From: Nitrosomonas sp.
Lineage (GTDB): Bacteria > Pseudomonadota > Gammaproteobacteria > Burkholderiales > Nitrosomonadaceae
Length of the DNA stretch: 62,791 nucleotides
NCBI GenBank assembly: GCA_021582655.1
Contig: CP091135.1
Span: 1,661,617-1,724,407, forward strand
Reading direction: 5' to 3'
Part shown: one piece after another, positions 44,801 to 52,552 of the stretch
Position numbering within the stretch: the stretch's first letter is position 1
How the letters are laid out: each line of letters opens with the position of its first letter
Notes under the pieces: model-generated
The model's input: only the letters and a program-made list of their open reading frames with translations
Databases searched by the model: none
Told to the model about the DNA's origin: nothing
Program-made: the position numbers and the translations under genes

Positions 44801-46419
44801 TGGCGCAACAGAATGAAAGCGAGCATTCGTTCGACCCACTTGAGTTTGACCGTTTCACCCGCTTCCAGGAATTAACCCGATTGATGGCCGAAAGCGTTGA
44901 CGATATCATCAACGCGCAAAAAAACCTGCGCAGCTCGCATAACGCCGCCGAAGAAGCGGTATCGCAACAATCGGCGATCAATCGTCAATTGCAGCAGTCG
45001 CTGTTGCAAATCCGCACCCTGCCGTTTGGCAACTCCGCCGAACGCTACTACCGGATCGCACGTCAAGTCGCCGATGATTTGGGTAAAAAAACCCATTTAC
45101 GCATTGAAGGCAGCGAAGTTGAAATCGACCGTAATGTGCTGGAAAAAATCAATCCACCGCTCGAGCATCTGTTGCGAAATGCCATCGCGCACGGCATCGA
45201 ATCCCCGGCGCAGCGACTGCAAGCCGGAAAACAGGAAACCGGGCAAATCACCATGGCATTACGTCGAGCCGGCAATGAAGTCATCATTACGCTCAGCGAT
45301 GACGGATGCGGATTGAATTTGCCCCGCATCCGCGATCAAGCGTTGCAGATGGGATTGATTCGCGCCGATGAGGTCGCGGATGACGATAAAATCATGTCGA
45401 TGATTTTCACACCGGGCTTATCGACAACCGATACGATCACCGGAATCGCAGGGCGCGGCATCGGACTGGATATCGTCAAAAATGAAATCGCGCAATTGGA
45501 CGGACGTATCGATGTCGAATCGATTCCTCGCCAAGGTACCGTATTCACGATTCATTTGCCGTTGACTTTGTCGGTTATCCAGACTTTCATGGTGCGCGCC
45601 GGAAAACAGATATATGCGATCCCCGCGTTCATTGTCGCGCATCGGCAGCAATTCGACGCCGGCAACATTCAAGCAATGTATCGGAATCATTGCATCGAGC
45701 ACGATGGGAAACAGTATCTGTTTGCACATCTGTCTCATTTGTTGAAAGTACCGGTATTCGTTTCCGAAACCGCGCAGTACCATCAGGTTCTGTTTTTGCA
45801 TAGCGGTACCCAATACCTGGCCGTGCATGTCGATGAGCTGCTCGGTGAAACGGAAGTCGCCGTCAAAAGCGCCGGTTCGCAGCTGGCGAAATTACCCGCG
45901 GTAGAAGGTGCGACGATCACCGGCGATGGTGACGTGGTATTGATTCTGAATCCGGTCAAATTGCTGCAACGCAATGATACGAAACAAGCCCTCAAACTAC
46001 CGTTGGCGAAGTTAAACACCGCCGCACGCGCGCAATCGGTTAAAACACCGACCGTACTGATCGTCGACGATTCGCTGACGGTACGCAAGGTAACATGCCG
46101 CTTGCTGGAACGCGAGGGTTGTGAGATTCTAACCGCGAAAAACGGCGCGGAAGCTTTGGAGATTCTTCAGGAAACCCTTCCGGATGTCATGCTGATCGAC
46201 TTGGAAATGCCAAAGATGAACGGCTTCGAGCTGATCAAGCGGGTTCGTGCAAACCCGAAATCAGCCGGGATCCCGATCATCATCATATCGTCCCGCACCG
46301 CCGAAAAACACCAGAAAATCGCCCGAGAGTTAGGCGTCAATGTTTTTCTGGGTAAACCCTATAAAGAAGAAGTATTACTTGGTCACTTATCCCGCTTGGG
46401 ATTTAATCAGACCGGCTGA
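41860..46419 (+). CDS. chpA: ChpA-type hybrid chemotaxis histidine kinase with response-regulator domain
   Basis: This 1519-residue protein has an N-terminal ~600-residue Hpt-like region. Two canonical Hpt phosphotransfer domains carry His648 (FHTLKGSGRM) and His827 (LHTLKGSARMAG). A dimerization segment precedes the CheA-type ATPase (LEHLLRNAIAHGIE N-box, DDGCGLNL, GRGIGLDIVKNEI). CheW-like domain and receiver domain (about 1395-1515) follow, with Asp1447 (VMLIDLEMPKMNGFE). It controls type IV pilus function together with PilJ. It is shorter than Pseudomonas ChpA (about 2470), having fewer Hpt domains. GAGG lies before the ATG. Its last 13 bases overlap convergent cysB. Confidence 0.95.
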   Translation: MTAQPRLNISAIIGIKDGIDQVFALIEQSLEVYSKHPDNDKFIRDCKNYIHQLNGLLEMLNLTSITVVTEKLEQVVDALIIKRIQPDPSVIDALKRSTKALLFYLNELIDGAEENPLRLFPAYHTLMQAYGYANAPESDLFFPRLTAEPTLKMQVTHLDAHSVASLARQLGVEYQAGLLKWLRDPSKPEGLRRMAGVVERLEEFPGTIEQRAFWWVAGGFLEDLLHLDDDQIELAVRRLCGKIEQTIRHLAAGAADNTHLLMRELLYRIAQSNAPGQRIAEIKRCYTWPGQDPRALTFEQSETINPVLERLRDTLMQTNDIWREHCAGQEGGLTSLSEYVDWLGYQARQTDCAPLVKLIDAIGSTVVNLQAQPHDMSEELAMEMATALLLVESIIDNFNKLPSDLPEQVGALAIRLQRISTSDAGIAELPAAPSFETLDSKTGEQELLNQVCREMLSNLAQIENTLDQFFFEPAQREELMRLPVLFKQVSGTLIMMALERVDTLLCHCENLVKKLSIPDYDIVEAEQILLVDGLSSLGFFIEAYRSGRPDSLQIVEEALALFQRSTVAQPTLQPAHAAFPVTDRGSDATAPRQGGAATTADTGIDAELLAVYLEEAALVLTDITANLQRCRIDAADRPALIELRRGFHTLKGSGRMVKLDAMSEVAWSLEQVLTFYLSRQKPATDQLLGLIDRAHHAYAGWCENLHRHGVVEVDGKTLIQAAKSLLAEQSAGKPQQPGSIRADQPTIITTAREISPSTKPAAQTAAQHSVQPEQTSLQTVDAVNPELLQIFLEETHEIIPQIGNRLRGWRILPHDEDIHRGLLRLLHTLKGSARMAGALHLGEMIHAMESNIGDAFRERYVSEKALDRLESEFDTINGVIEHLQNNQSTADALPGVTTEPTAALPDKAGQLQPKTLLRINSELIDRLVNDAGETGMLRSRIETQLNSFKQSLQDLTESTQRLHDQLREVEIQAETQMQSHLAQQNESEHSFDPLEFDRFTRFQELTRLMAESVDDIINAQKNLRSSHNAAEEAVSQQSAINRQLQQSLLQIRTLPFGNSAERYYRIARQVADDLGKKTHLRIEGSEVEIDRNVLEKINPPLEHLLRNAIAHGIESPAQRLQAGKQETGQITMALRRAGNEVIITLSDDGCGLNLPRIRDQALQMGLIRADEVADDDKIMSMIFTPGLSTTDTITGIAGRGIGLDIVKNEIAQLDGRIDVESIPRQGTVFTIHLPLTLSVIQTFMVRAGKQIYAIPAFIVAHRQQFDAGNIQAMYRNHCIEHDGKQYLFAHLSHLLKVPVFVSETAQYHQVLFLHSGTQYLAVHVDELLGETEVAVKSAGSQLAKLPAVEGATITGDGDVVLILNPVKLLQRNDTKQALKLPLAKLNTAARAQSVKTPTVLIVDDSLTVRKVTCRLLEREGCEILTAKNGAEALEILQETLPDVMLIDLEMPKMNGFELIKRVRANPKSAGIPIIIISSRTAEKHQKIARELGVNVFLGKPYKEEVLLGHLSRLGFNQTG

Positions 46420-47363
46420 TTTTCCGGAGCGCTATCGGATTGACTACTCGACAGTTTGGCTTGTACTGCCGCATGATCGAGATGGGGGGCGAACATCTCG
46501 ATAAAATCGAAAATATAACCGCGTATATAGCTGTTGCGACTGATGCCGATGCGCGTCGTGCTGGACTCGAACAAATGGCTGGCATCGATGGCACGGAGAT
46601 TTTTGTCCCGCTTGGCGTCGAACGCCATATTTGCCAGGATACCGACACCCAATCCCAATTCCACGTATGTCTTGATCACATCCGAATCGATTGCGGTCAA
46701 CACCACATTCGGTTCCAGGCCGCGCTCGGCAAATGCCTGGTTGATTTTAGAGCGCCCGGTGAAAGCAAAGTCATAAGTGATCACCGGGTACTGATTGATC
46801 GCTTCCAGAGTCAACGGTTTACGCTTCAGTAACGGGTGTTTCGGCGGAACCACGATGCACCGGTTCCATTCGTAGCACGGCAGCATGACGAGTTCGTGAA
46901 AATGCTCGATTGCTTCGGTTGCAATAGCGACATCGGCCTCGCCAGAACTCACCAATGTCGCAATTTGCACCGGGTTACCTTGCCGCAAAATCAATTTAAC
47001 CTTCGGGTAACGCGCGGTAAACCGCTGAATCACCGGTGGCAATGCGTAGCGCGCTTGCGTATGCGTGGTTGCGATAGTCAAAGTACCACTGTCTTCGCTG
47101 GAAAATTCCTTGGCGATTCTCTTGAGGTTGTCCGCATCGCGTAACATACGGGTAGCCGTTTGAATGATCAATTGTCCGGGAGCGGTAATGCCGACAACCC
47201 GCTTTCCGTTGCGCTGCAAAATTTCGACACCGAGTTCTTCCTCCAGCATCTGAATTTGCTTGCTGATGGCCGGCTGCGAGGTGTGCAGTGTTTTTGCCGC
47301 CCTGGACAAGTTCATGTTTTGATGAGCGGTTTCGCAAAGATAGCGTAATTGCTGAAGTTTCAT
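46407..47363 (-). CDS. cysB: CysB-type LysR-family regulator of sulfur assimilation
   Basis: This 318-residue protein matches CysB from MKLQQLRYLCETAHQNMNLSRAAKTLHTSQPAISKQIQMLEEELG (winged HTH, residues 1-60) through the periplasmic-binding-like effector domain (TTHTQARYALPPVIQRF, ITYDFAFTGRSKI, TYVELGLGVGILA). CysB proteins activate cys genes under sulfur limitation with O- or N-acetylserine as inducer. ATG 47363 is chosen to match the family; an ATG 3 codons upstream is possible. It is divergent from the cys operon it probably controls. Confidence 0.9.
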   Translation of the reverse strand: MKLQQLRYLCETAHQNMNLSRAAKTLHTSQPAISKQIQMLEEELGVEILQRNGKRVVGITAPGQLIIQTATRMLRDADNLKRIAKEFSSEDSGTLTIATTHTQARYALPPVIQRFTARYPKVKLILRQGNPVQIATLVSSGEADVAIATEAIEHFHELVMLPCYEWNRCIVVPPKHPLLKRKPLTLEAINQYPVITYDFAFTGRSKINQAFAERGLEPNVVLTAIDSDVIKTYVELGLGVGILANMAFDAKRDKNLRAIDASHLFESSTTRIGISRNSYIRGYIFDFIEMFAPHLDHAAVQAKLSSSQSDSAPENQPV

Positions 47364-47418
47364 GATTGGCAAATAAAAATATCAATAAACGGTTATATAA
47401 ATCTAACACAATATTATT

Positions 47419-47446
47419 TTGAATTATAAATCGGTGTTGCTATGAT
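47419..47446 (+). promoter_or_regulatory. Likely sigma-70 promoter of the cys operon
   Basis: TTGAAT (47419-47424), a 16-base spacer, TATGAT (47441-47446). The A/T-rich DNA just upstream between cysB and this site is a good place for CysB binding. The predicted leader to the first gene is about 185 bases. Confidence 0.42.
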
Positions 47447-47638
47447 GCTAAGCGTTAAAAAGGCGGGAAAATCCAACTTTTCAAGGTAAGGCAAGCAGAA
47501 CAATTACACCGAACTTTTTTTGATAGTAGAATATCGGGTTTCGGTTTTTCTATCCCGAACCGAATCGGCAATAACATAATGATTGTACGCCGATAACTCA
47601 ATAATAAGCGGAGCACCGAAATAGAACAAGGATGATGG

Positions 47639-47863
47639 ATGAGTACGAACAAAGAGAATAAACCGAAACAAGTCAGTTGGTTTAACGGTTGTGGCGGACG
47701 TATCGGTATTGTAGTGGGTGAAACTGGCGAGCACGCTTATATCGGTATGGCACTCCGGCACGACGAGGATGACAATGTTGACCATATCATGAAATACGGC
47801 GCCAAATTCCCACTGGAAGCGGCGTTGAAGCTGCCGGTATCGAAACGGTATAGCGACGACTGA
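47639..47863 (+). CDS. Conserved-looking small protein heading the sulfite-reductase operon
   Basis: 74 residues, MSTNKENKPKQVSWFNGCGGRIGIVVGETGEHAYIGMALRHDEDDNVDHIMKYGAKFPLEAALKLPV..., with AAGG 7 bases before the ATG. I do not recognize a family. It lies in the same orientation 44 bases before cysI and is probably co-transcribed, so a link to sulfite reduction or its regulation is likely by position only. Confidence 0.72.
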   Translation: MSTNKENKPKQVSWFNGCGGRIGIVVGETGEHAYIGMALRHDEDDNVDHIMKYGAKFPLEAALKLPVSKRYSDD

Positions 47864-47907
47864 TCGGAAATGTACTTAACAACTTAATTGCGCGAGGGAA
47901 AATCACG

Positions 47908-49647
47908 ATGTATCGCTACGATGAATACGATCAAACCATAGTTGACGAACGGGTCAAGCAATTTCGCGATCAAGTGCGCCGCCGGCTTGCGGGTGAGTTG
48001 AAGGAAGAGGAATTTCTGCCGTTGCGCCTACAAAACGGTTTGTACATGCAGATTCACGGCTATATGCTGCGTATCGCGGTGCCCTACGGACTGATTTCTT
48101 CACCGCAAATGCGCATGTTTGCACATATCGCCCGCAAATACGATCGCGGCTACGGACACTTTACCACGCGCCAGAATATTCAATTCAACTGGCTGAAACT
48201 GGAAGAAACACCGGATATTCTGGCGGATTTGGCGTCGGTACAAATGCACGGCATCCAGACTTCCGGCAATTGCATTCGCAACATCACCTCGGACGAATTC
48301 GCCGGCGTGGCGCAGGATGAAGTCGTCGATCCGCGCCCTTATGCGGAAATAATGCGCCAGTGGAGTACGTTTCATCCGGAGTTCGCCTATTTGCCGCGCA
48401 AATTCAAAATCGCGATCAGCGGCGCAACAGACGACCGGGCGGCGATTTATGCGCATGACATCGGTTTATCGGCCATCAAAAACGCACAGGGTGAAACCGG
48501 TTTCAAAGTATTAGTAGGCGGCGGGCTGGGCCGGACGCCGATCATCGGCAGCGTCATTTGTGAATTCCTGCCGTGGCAGCACCTGCTGACCTACATCGAA
48601 TCGATTATGCGCGTATATAACCAATACGGGCGCCGCGACAACAAATACAAGGCGCGGATCAAGATCCTGGTCAAAGACTTGGGAATCGACGAATTCCGCC
48701 GCCAGGTGGAAGCCGATTGGGCGGACCTCGAAAACGGGCCCGGCACCTTGACGAGCGAAGAAGTCGATCGTGTTACGTCATTTTTCATCGACCCCCCGTA
48801 TGAGGCGCTGTCCGATTACAATGCCAAATTGAATGAATTCCAAGCGGATAATCGCCCTTTTTCCCATTGGATGGCGAAAAATGTCAAACCGCACCGCATC
48901 CCGGGGTACGCCATCGTGGTGCTGTCATTGAAGAAACCGGGTGAAGCACCTGGAGATGCAACCGCGGAACAAATGGACTTTATCGCCGATTTGGCCGATC
49001 GCTACAGTTTCGGTGAATTACGCATTACACATAAGCAAAACCTGGTACTGGCAGACGTACGCCAGCAGGATTTGATCAGCCTATGGCAGGAGGCCGGCGA
49101 ACAAGGACTGACCACACCGAATATCGGTATGCTGACCGACATCATCAGTTGTCCGGGTGCCGAATTCTGCACGCTTGCCAATGCGCGCTCGATCCCGCTG
49201 GCGAAGCTCATCGCCGAACGTTTCGAAAATCTGGATTATCAGTACGATATCGGTGAAATTACACTCAATATTTCTGGCTGCGTGAATGCCTGCGGGCAGC
49301 ATCATATCGGGAATATCGGCATTACCGGCGTGGAAAAGAAAGACCATGACGAATGGTATCAAGTGTCTATCGGCGGAGCGGAAGGCAATGATAGTTCGCT
49401 GAGTAAAATCATCGGTCCATCGTTTACTTTCTTCCAGGTACCCGAAGTTATCGAGCGGTTGATTCACATATATTTGCGCGAACGCATCGAAGCTGAGCGC
49501 TTCATCGATACCGTGCGGCGCATCGGCCATGCGCCGTTCAAAGAACATGTATACGCAAACGATTTCGTCGCCCAGGAAGAGCATAACAATGGGTGCGGTG
49601 TAATGTCCGCGCAATATGACGTGCCTTATTATTCACCGAGGTTTTAA
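47908..49647 (+). CDS. cysI: Sulfite reductase hemoprotein (CysI/NirA superfamily)
   Basis: This 579-residue protein has two nitrite/sulfite reductase ferredoxin-like half domains and the siroheme/[4Fe-4S] ligands Cys415 and Cys421 (SCPGAEFC) with Cys458 and Cys462 (SGCVNAC). It reduces sulfite to sulfide for cysteine synthesis. The flavoprotein partner CysJ is not adjacent; instead a DUF934 protein follows after 5 bases, as in many beta- and gammaproteobacteria, where ferredoxin or another donor is assumed. GAGG lies upstream of the ATG. Confidence 0.94.
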   Translation: MYRYDEYDQTIVDERVKQFRDQVRRRLAGELKEEEFLPLRLQNGLYMQIHGYMLRIAVPYGLISSPQMRMFAHIARKYDRGYGHFTTRQNIQFNWLKLEETPDILADLASVQMHGIQTSGNCIRNITSDEFAGVAQDEVVDPRPYAEIMRQWSTFHPEFAYLPRKFKIAISGATDDRAAIYAHDIGLSAIKNAQGETGFKVLVGGGLGRTPIIGSVICEFLPWQHLLTYIESIMRVYNQYGRRDNKYKARIKILVKDLGIDEFRRQVEADWADLENGPGTLTSEEVDRVTSFFIDPPYEALSDYNAKLNEFQADNRPFSHWMAKNVKPHRIPGYAIVVLSLKKPGEAPGDATAEQMDFIADLADRYSFGELRITHKQNLVLADVRQQDLISLWQEAGEQGLTTPNIGMLTDIISCPGAEFCTLANARSIPLAKLIAERFENLDYQYDIGEITLNISGCVNACGQHHIGNIGITGVEKKDHDEWYQVSIGGAEGNDSSLSKIIGPSFTFFQVPEVIERLIHIYLRERIEAERFIDTVRRIGHAPFKEHVYANDFVAQEEHNNGCGVMSAQYDVPYYSPRF

Positions 49648-49652
49648 TTGCC

Positions 49653-50180
49653 ATGATCATCAAAAATAACACCATTGTTACCGACGATTGGTCGGTGCTG
49701 CGGTTGTCAGAGCAAGAGACCGCCGAGACGGTAGCGGTTCCCGCCGGCAAAATCATCGTTCCACTCAAAGTATGGCAAGCGCAACGCGGCAATCTGCAAC
49801 GATGCGAGGCTATCGGCGTATGGCTTGGCACCGATGAACGTGCGGAAGACTTGAAAGGCGATATCGAGAAATTTTCCGTAATTGCGGTACATTTTCCGAA
49901 ATTCTCCGATGGCCGGGGTTTTTCGATTGCTTACAATTTGCGCGCTCGCTTAGGGTACCGCGGTGAACTACGCGCCATCGGCGATGTACTACGCGATCAA
50001 TTGTTTTATTTGCGACGTGTCGGTTTCGACGCCTTCGCACCACGCCCGGATCGTAATATCGAAGACGTGCTCAAAGGATTAGCCGATTTTTCCGAAGTTT
50101 ACCAACACTCCATCGATCAAAAATTGCCGTTATTCCGCCGCACACAGCGTAAGGGAAATCCGGCGACAGACACGGCATGA
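49653..50180 (+). CDS. DUF934 protein of the sulfite-reductase operon
   Basis: This 175-residue protein has the DUF934 signature PKFSDGRGFSIAYNLRARLGYRGELRAIGDVLRDQLFYLRRVGFDAF. Such proteins are encoded between cysI and cysH and are thought to help sulfite reductase, possibly in electron delivery, but the activity is unproven. It starts 5 bases after cysI, and its stop overlaps the cysH start (ATGA at 50177). Confidence 0.9.
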   Translation: MIIKNNTIVTDDWSVLRLSEQETAETVAVPAGKIIVPLKVWQAQRGNLQRCEAIGVWLGTDERAEDLKGDIEKFSVIAVHFPKFSDGRGFSIAYNLRARLGYRGELRAIGDVLRDQLFYLRRVGFDAFAPRPDRNIEDVLKGLADFSEVYQHSIDQKLPLFRRTQRKGNPATDTA

Positions 50181-50866
50181 ACCCGTTACAACAAAAAATC
50201 GATCAAGTCGTCACCCTACTGAACGAAACCGTGCGTGATTTTTCGCCGGTCGCCTTTGCTAACAGCTTGGGCGCGGAAGATATGGTATTGACCGACATCA
50301 TCGATAGCAACCGGCTGCCTATCGAGATGTTCAGTCTCGATACCGGACGCCTGCCGCAAGAAACCTATGATCTGATGCAGACCGTACGGGAGCGCTACCA
50401 AACACTGTTACACATCTATTTTCCTGATGCCGGACGGATTGAAGCATATGCCGCCGAGCATGGCATTAACGGTTTTTACCAGAGTATCGAACTGCGTAAA
50501 ATGTGCTGCCATATCCGCAAAGTTGAGCCGCTGCAACGCGCCCTGAAGGGCAAACGCGCCTGGATTACCGGCATCCGACGCGAACAAGCTGCGACCCGGA
50601 CCAACCTGGAGATTTCGTCTTACGACAACGATCACCGGATGCAGAAAATCAATCCGCTGCTGGAATGGTCGAACGCCGAGGTATGGGAATATCTGAAGCA
50701 AAACAATGTGCCATACAACAAACTGCACGATAAATTTTACCCCAGCATCGGTTGCGCGCCTTGTACGCGTGCTATTACACCGGGCGAAGATTTACGCTCG
50801 GGACGCTGGTGGTGGGAGAATCCGGAAACCAAGGAATGCGGGCTGCATGTCAGGAAAGTGTCCTGA
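50177..50866 (+). CDS. cysH: Assimilatory APS reductase (CysH family, iron-sulfur type)
   Basis: This 229-residue protein has the adenylyl-sulfate binding region (FSLDTGRLPQETYDLM) and the catalytic Cys221 in KECGLHVRK. It also has the four extra cysteines Cys110-Cys111 and Cys193/Cys196 (CAPC), which bind a [4Fe-4S] cluster and mark APS-reducing rather than PAPS-reducing enzymes. It makes sulfite for CysI encoded in the same operon. It overlaps the DUF934 gene by 4 bases. Confidence 0.94.
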   Translation: MNPLQQKIDQVVTLLNETVRDFSPVAFANSLGAEDMVLTDIIDSNRLPIEMFSLDTGRLPQETYDLMQTVRERYQTLLHIYFPDAGRIEAYAAEHGINGFYQSIELRKMCCHIRKVEPLQRALKGKRAWITGIRREQAATRTNLEISSYDNDHRMQKINPLLEWSNAEVWEYLKQNNVPYNKLHDKFYPSIGCAPCTRAITPGEDLRSGRWWWENPETKECGLHVRKVS

Positions 50867-51060
50867 TTCGAATTTTTTCCACGCGGAATAGCTTGCACCG
50901 GGAAAAAACAAGCGCGGAAGTTCGTTTATACCCAATCTAAAGACCATTGAATCCACCGCTCACTTTATTTAACGATACAGATCGTTTTCGATGGTCTGTC
51001 AACCGCTTGCCCGCAATCTTCGCGATACTCGTCGCATAATAACCGGAAACCAAACCGGTT

Positions 51061-51077
51061 CGGGTAGAATATACCCG
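51061..51077. promoter_or_regulatory. Dyad CGGGTA-N5-TACCCG before pycA
   Basis: Perfect 6-bp inverted repeat 28 bases before the pycA ATG. It may be an operator or part of a leader hairpin. The rest of 50867-51104 shows no gene. Confidence 0.35.
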
Positions 51078-51104
51078 TTTAATTTTTCAAAATCCCGGAA
51101 AATC

Positions 51105-52523
51105 ATGTTGCGTAAAATTCTAATCGCCAATCGCGGCGAAATTGCAGTGCGCATCATTCGCGCTTGTGCCGAAATGGGCATCCGCTCGGTAGCGATTTAT
51201 TCCGAAGCGGATCGTTTCGCATTGCACGTCAAAAAAGCGGACGAATCGTATTGCATCGGCAATGAACCGATGACCTGTTATCTGAATATCCATGCGCTGG
51301 TCGATTTGGCCCTGGCGACCGGTTGCGACGCAGTGCATCCGGGCTACGGCTTTTTGTCCGAGAATGCGCAATTCTCGCGCGCATGTAACGAGCGCGGCTT
51401 GATTTTCATCGGCCCCGAACCGGAAGTGATTCACCGCATGGGCGACAAAACCGAAGCACGCCATGCGATGATCGCCGCCGGCATTCCGGTCACCCCCGGA
51501 TCGGACGGCAATCTGCATTCGGTCGACGAAGCGCTGCAAGTGGCGGAGAAAATCGGTTATCCAGTAATGCTTAAAGCGACTTCCGGCGGTGGCGGGCGCG
51601 GTATCCGCCGTTGTGATCATGCCGAGGAATTGAAGCGCAATTACGACCGGGTGATTTCCGAAGCGACCAAAGCGTTCGGCAGTGCCGATGTGTTTCTGGA
51701 AAAATGTATCGTCAATCCAAAGCACATCGAAGTGCAAGTACTGGCCGATCACCACGGCAACGTGATTCACCTGTACGAACGCGATTGCTCGATTCAACGC
51801 CGTAACCAGAAACTGATCGAGATCGCGCCGTCACCGCAACTCGACGAAGCACAGCGCCAGTATATCGGCGGCCTTGCGGTCATCGCCGCGAAATCGGTCG
51901 GCTACACCAACGCCGGCACCGTGGAATTTCTGCTCGACGACAACGGCCGGTTTTACTTCATGGAAATGAACACCCGGGTGCAGGTCGAGCACACCATCAC
52001 CGAAACCATTACCGGGGTCGATATCGTCGAGGAGCAAATTCGCGTGGCTGCCGGCTTGCCGCTGCGCTTCAAGCAGGATGAGATCGTGCGACGCGGCTAT
52101 GCGATTCAATTCCGCATCAATGCCGAAGATCCGAAAAACAATTTTCTCCCCAGCTTCGGTCGCATCTCCCGCTACTATGCACCCGGTGGTCCCGGTGTGC
52201 GCACTGACACCGCGATTTATACCGGCTATGAAATTCCGCCGTTTTACGACTCGATGGTAGCGAAAGTCATCGTTAGCGCATTGACTTGGGAAGACGTGCT
52301 CAAACGTGGACAGCGCACATTGCGCGACATGGGATTATTCGGCATTAAAACGACGATCCCGTATTATTTAAAAATCCTGAAGCACCCGCAATTTCGCGCC
52401 GGCAAATTCAATACCGGCTTTGTCGAGCAAAACCCGAATCTGATCAATTATTCCGATAAACCCCGGCCCGAAGTGCTGGCCAGCGTGATCGCCGCCGTGG
52501 TCGCTTCACATACCGGCTTATAA
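51105..52523 (+). CDS. pycA: Biotin carboxylase subunit, probably pyruvate carboxylase subunit A
   Basis: This 472-residue protein has the biotin carboxylase N-domain (MLRKILIANRGEIAVRIIRACAEMGI), ATP-grasp (MLKATSGGGGRGIRRC, EKCIVNPKHIEVQVLADHHGNV), the RDCSIQRRNQKLIEIAPSP motif and MEMNTRVQVEHTITE. It carboxylates biotin with ATP and bicarbonate. The gene 29 bases downstream encodes a carboxyltransferase plus biotinyl subunit of the oxaloacetate type, so it is more likely PycA than AccC. ATG 51105 fits the family N-terminus; CCCGGAAAATC precedes it. Confidence 0.9.
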   Translation: MLRKILIANRGEIAVRIIRACAEMGIRSVAIYSEADRFALHVKKADESYCIGNEPMTCYLNIHALVDLALATGCDAVHPGYGFLSENAQFSRACNERGLIFIGPEPEVIHRMGDKTEARHAMIAAGIPVTPGSDGNLHSVDEALQVAEKIGYPVMLKATSGGGGRGIRRCDHAEELKRNYDRVISEATKAFGSADVFLEKCIVNPKHIEVQVLADHHGNVIHLYERDCSIQRRNQKLIEIAPSPQLDEAQRQYIGGLAVIAAKSVGYTNAGTVEFLLDDNGRFYFMEMNTRVQVEHTITETITGVDIVEEQIRVAAGLPLRFKQDEIVRRGYAIQFRINAEDPKNNFLPSFGRISRYYAPGGPGVRTDTAIYTGYEIPPFYDSMVAKVIVSALTWEDVLKRGQRTLRDMGLFGIKTTIPYYLKILKHPQFRAGKFNTGFVEQNPNLINYSDKPRPEVLASVIAAVVASHTGL

Positions 52524-52552
52524 ATACCGAATCGGTTCAGCAAGGAAAATTC

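Noticed and set aside
51105-52523. Assignment as AccC (acetyl-CoA carboxylase)
   Set aside because: The adjacent gene encodes a pyruvate/oxaloacetate-type carboxyltransferase with its own biotinyl domain, and no accB is present.
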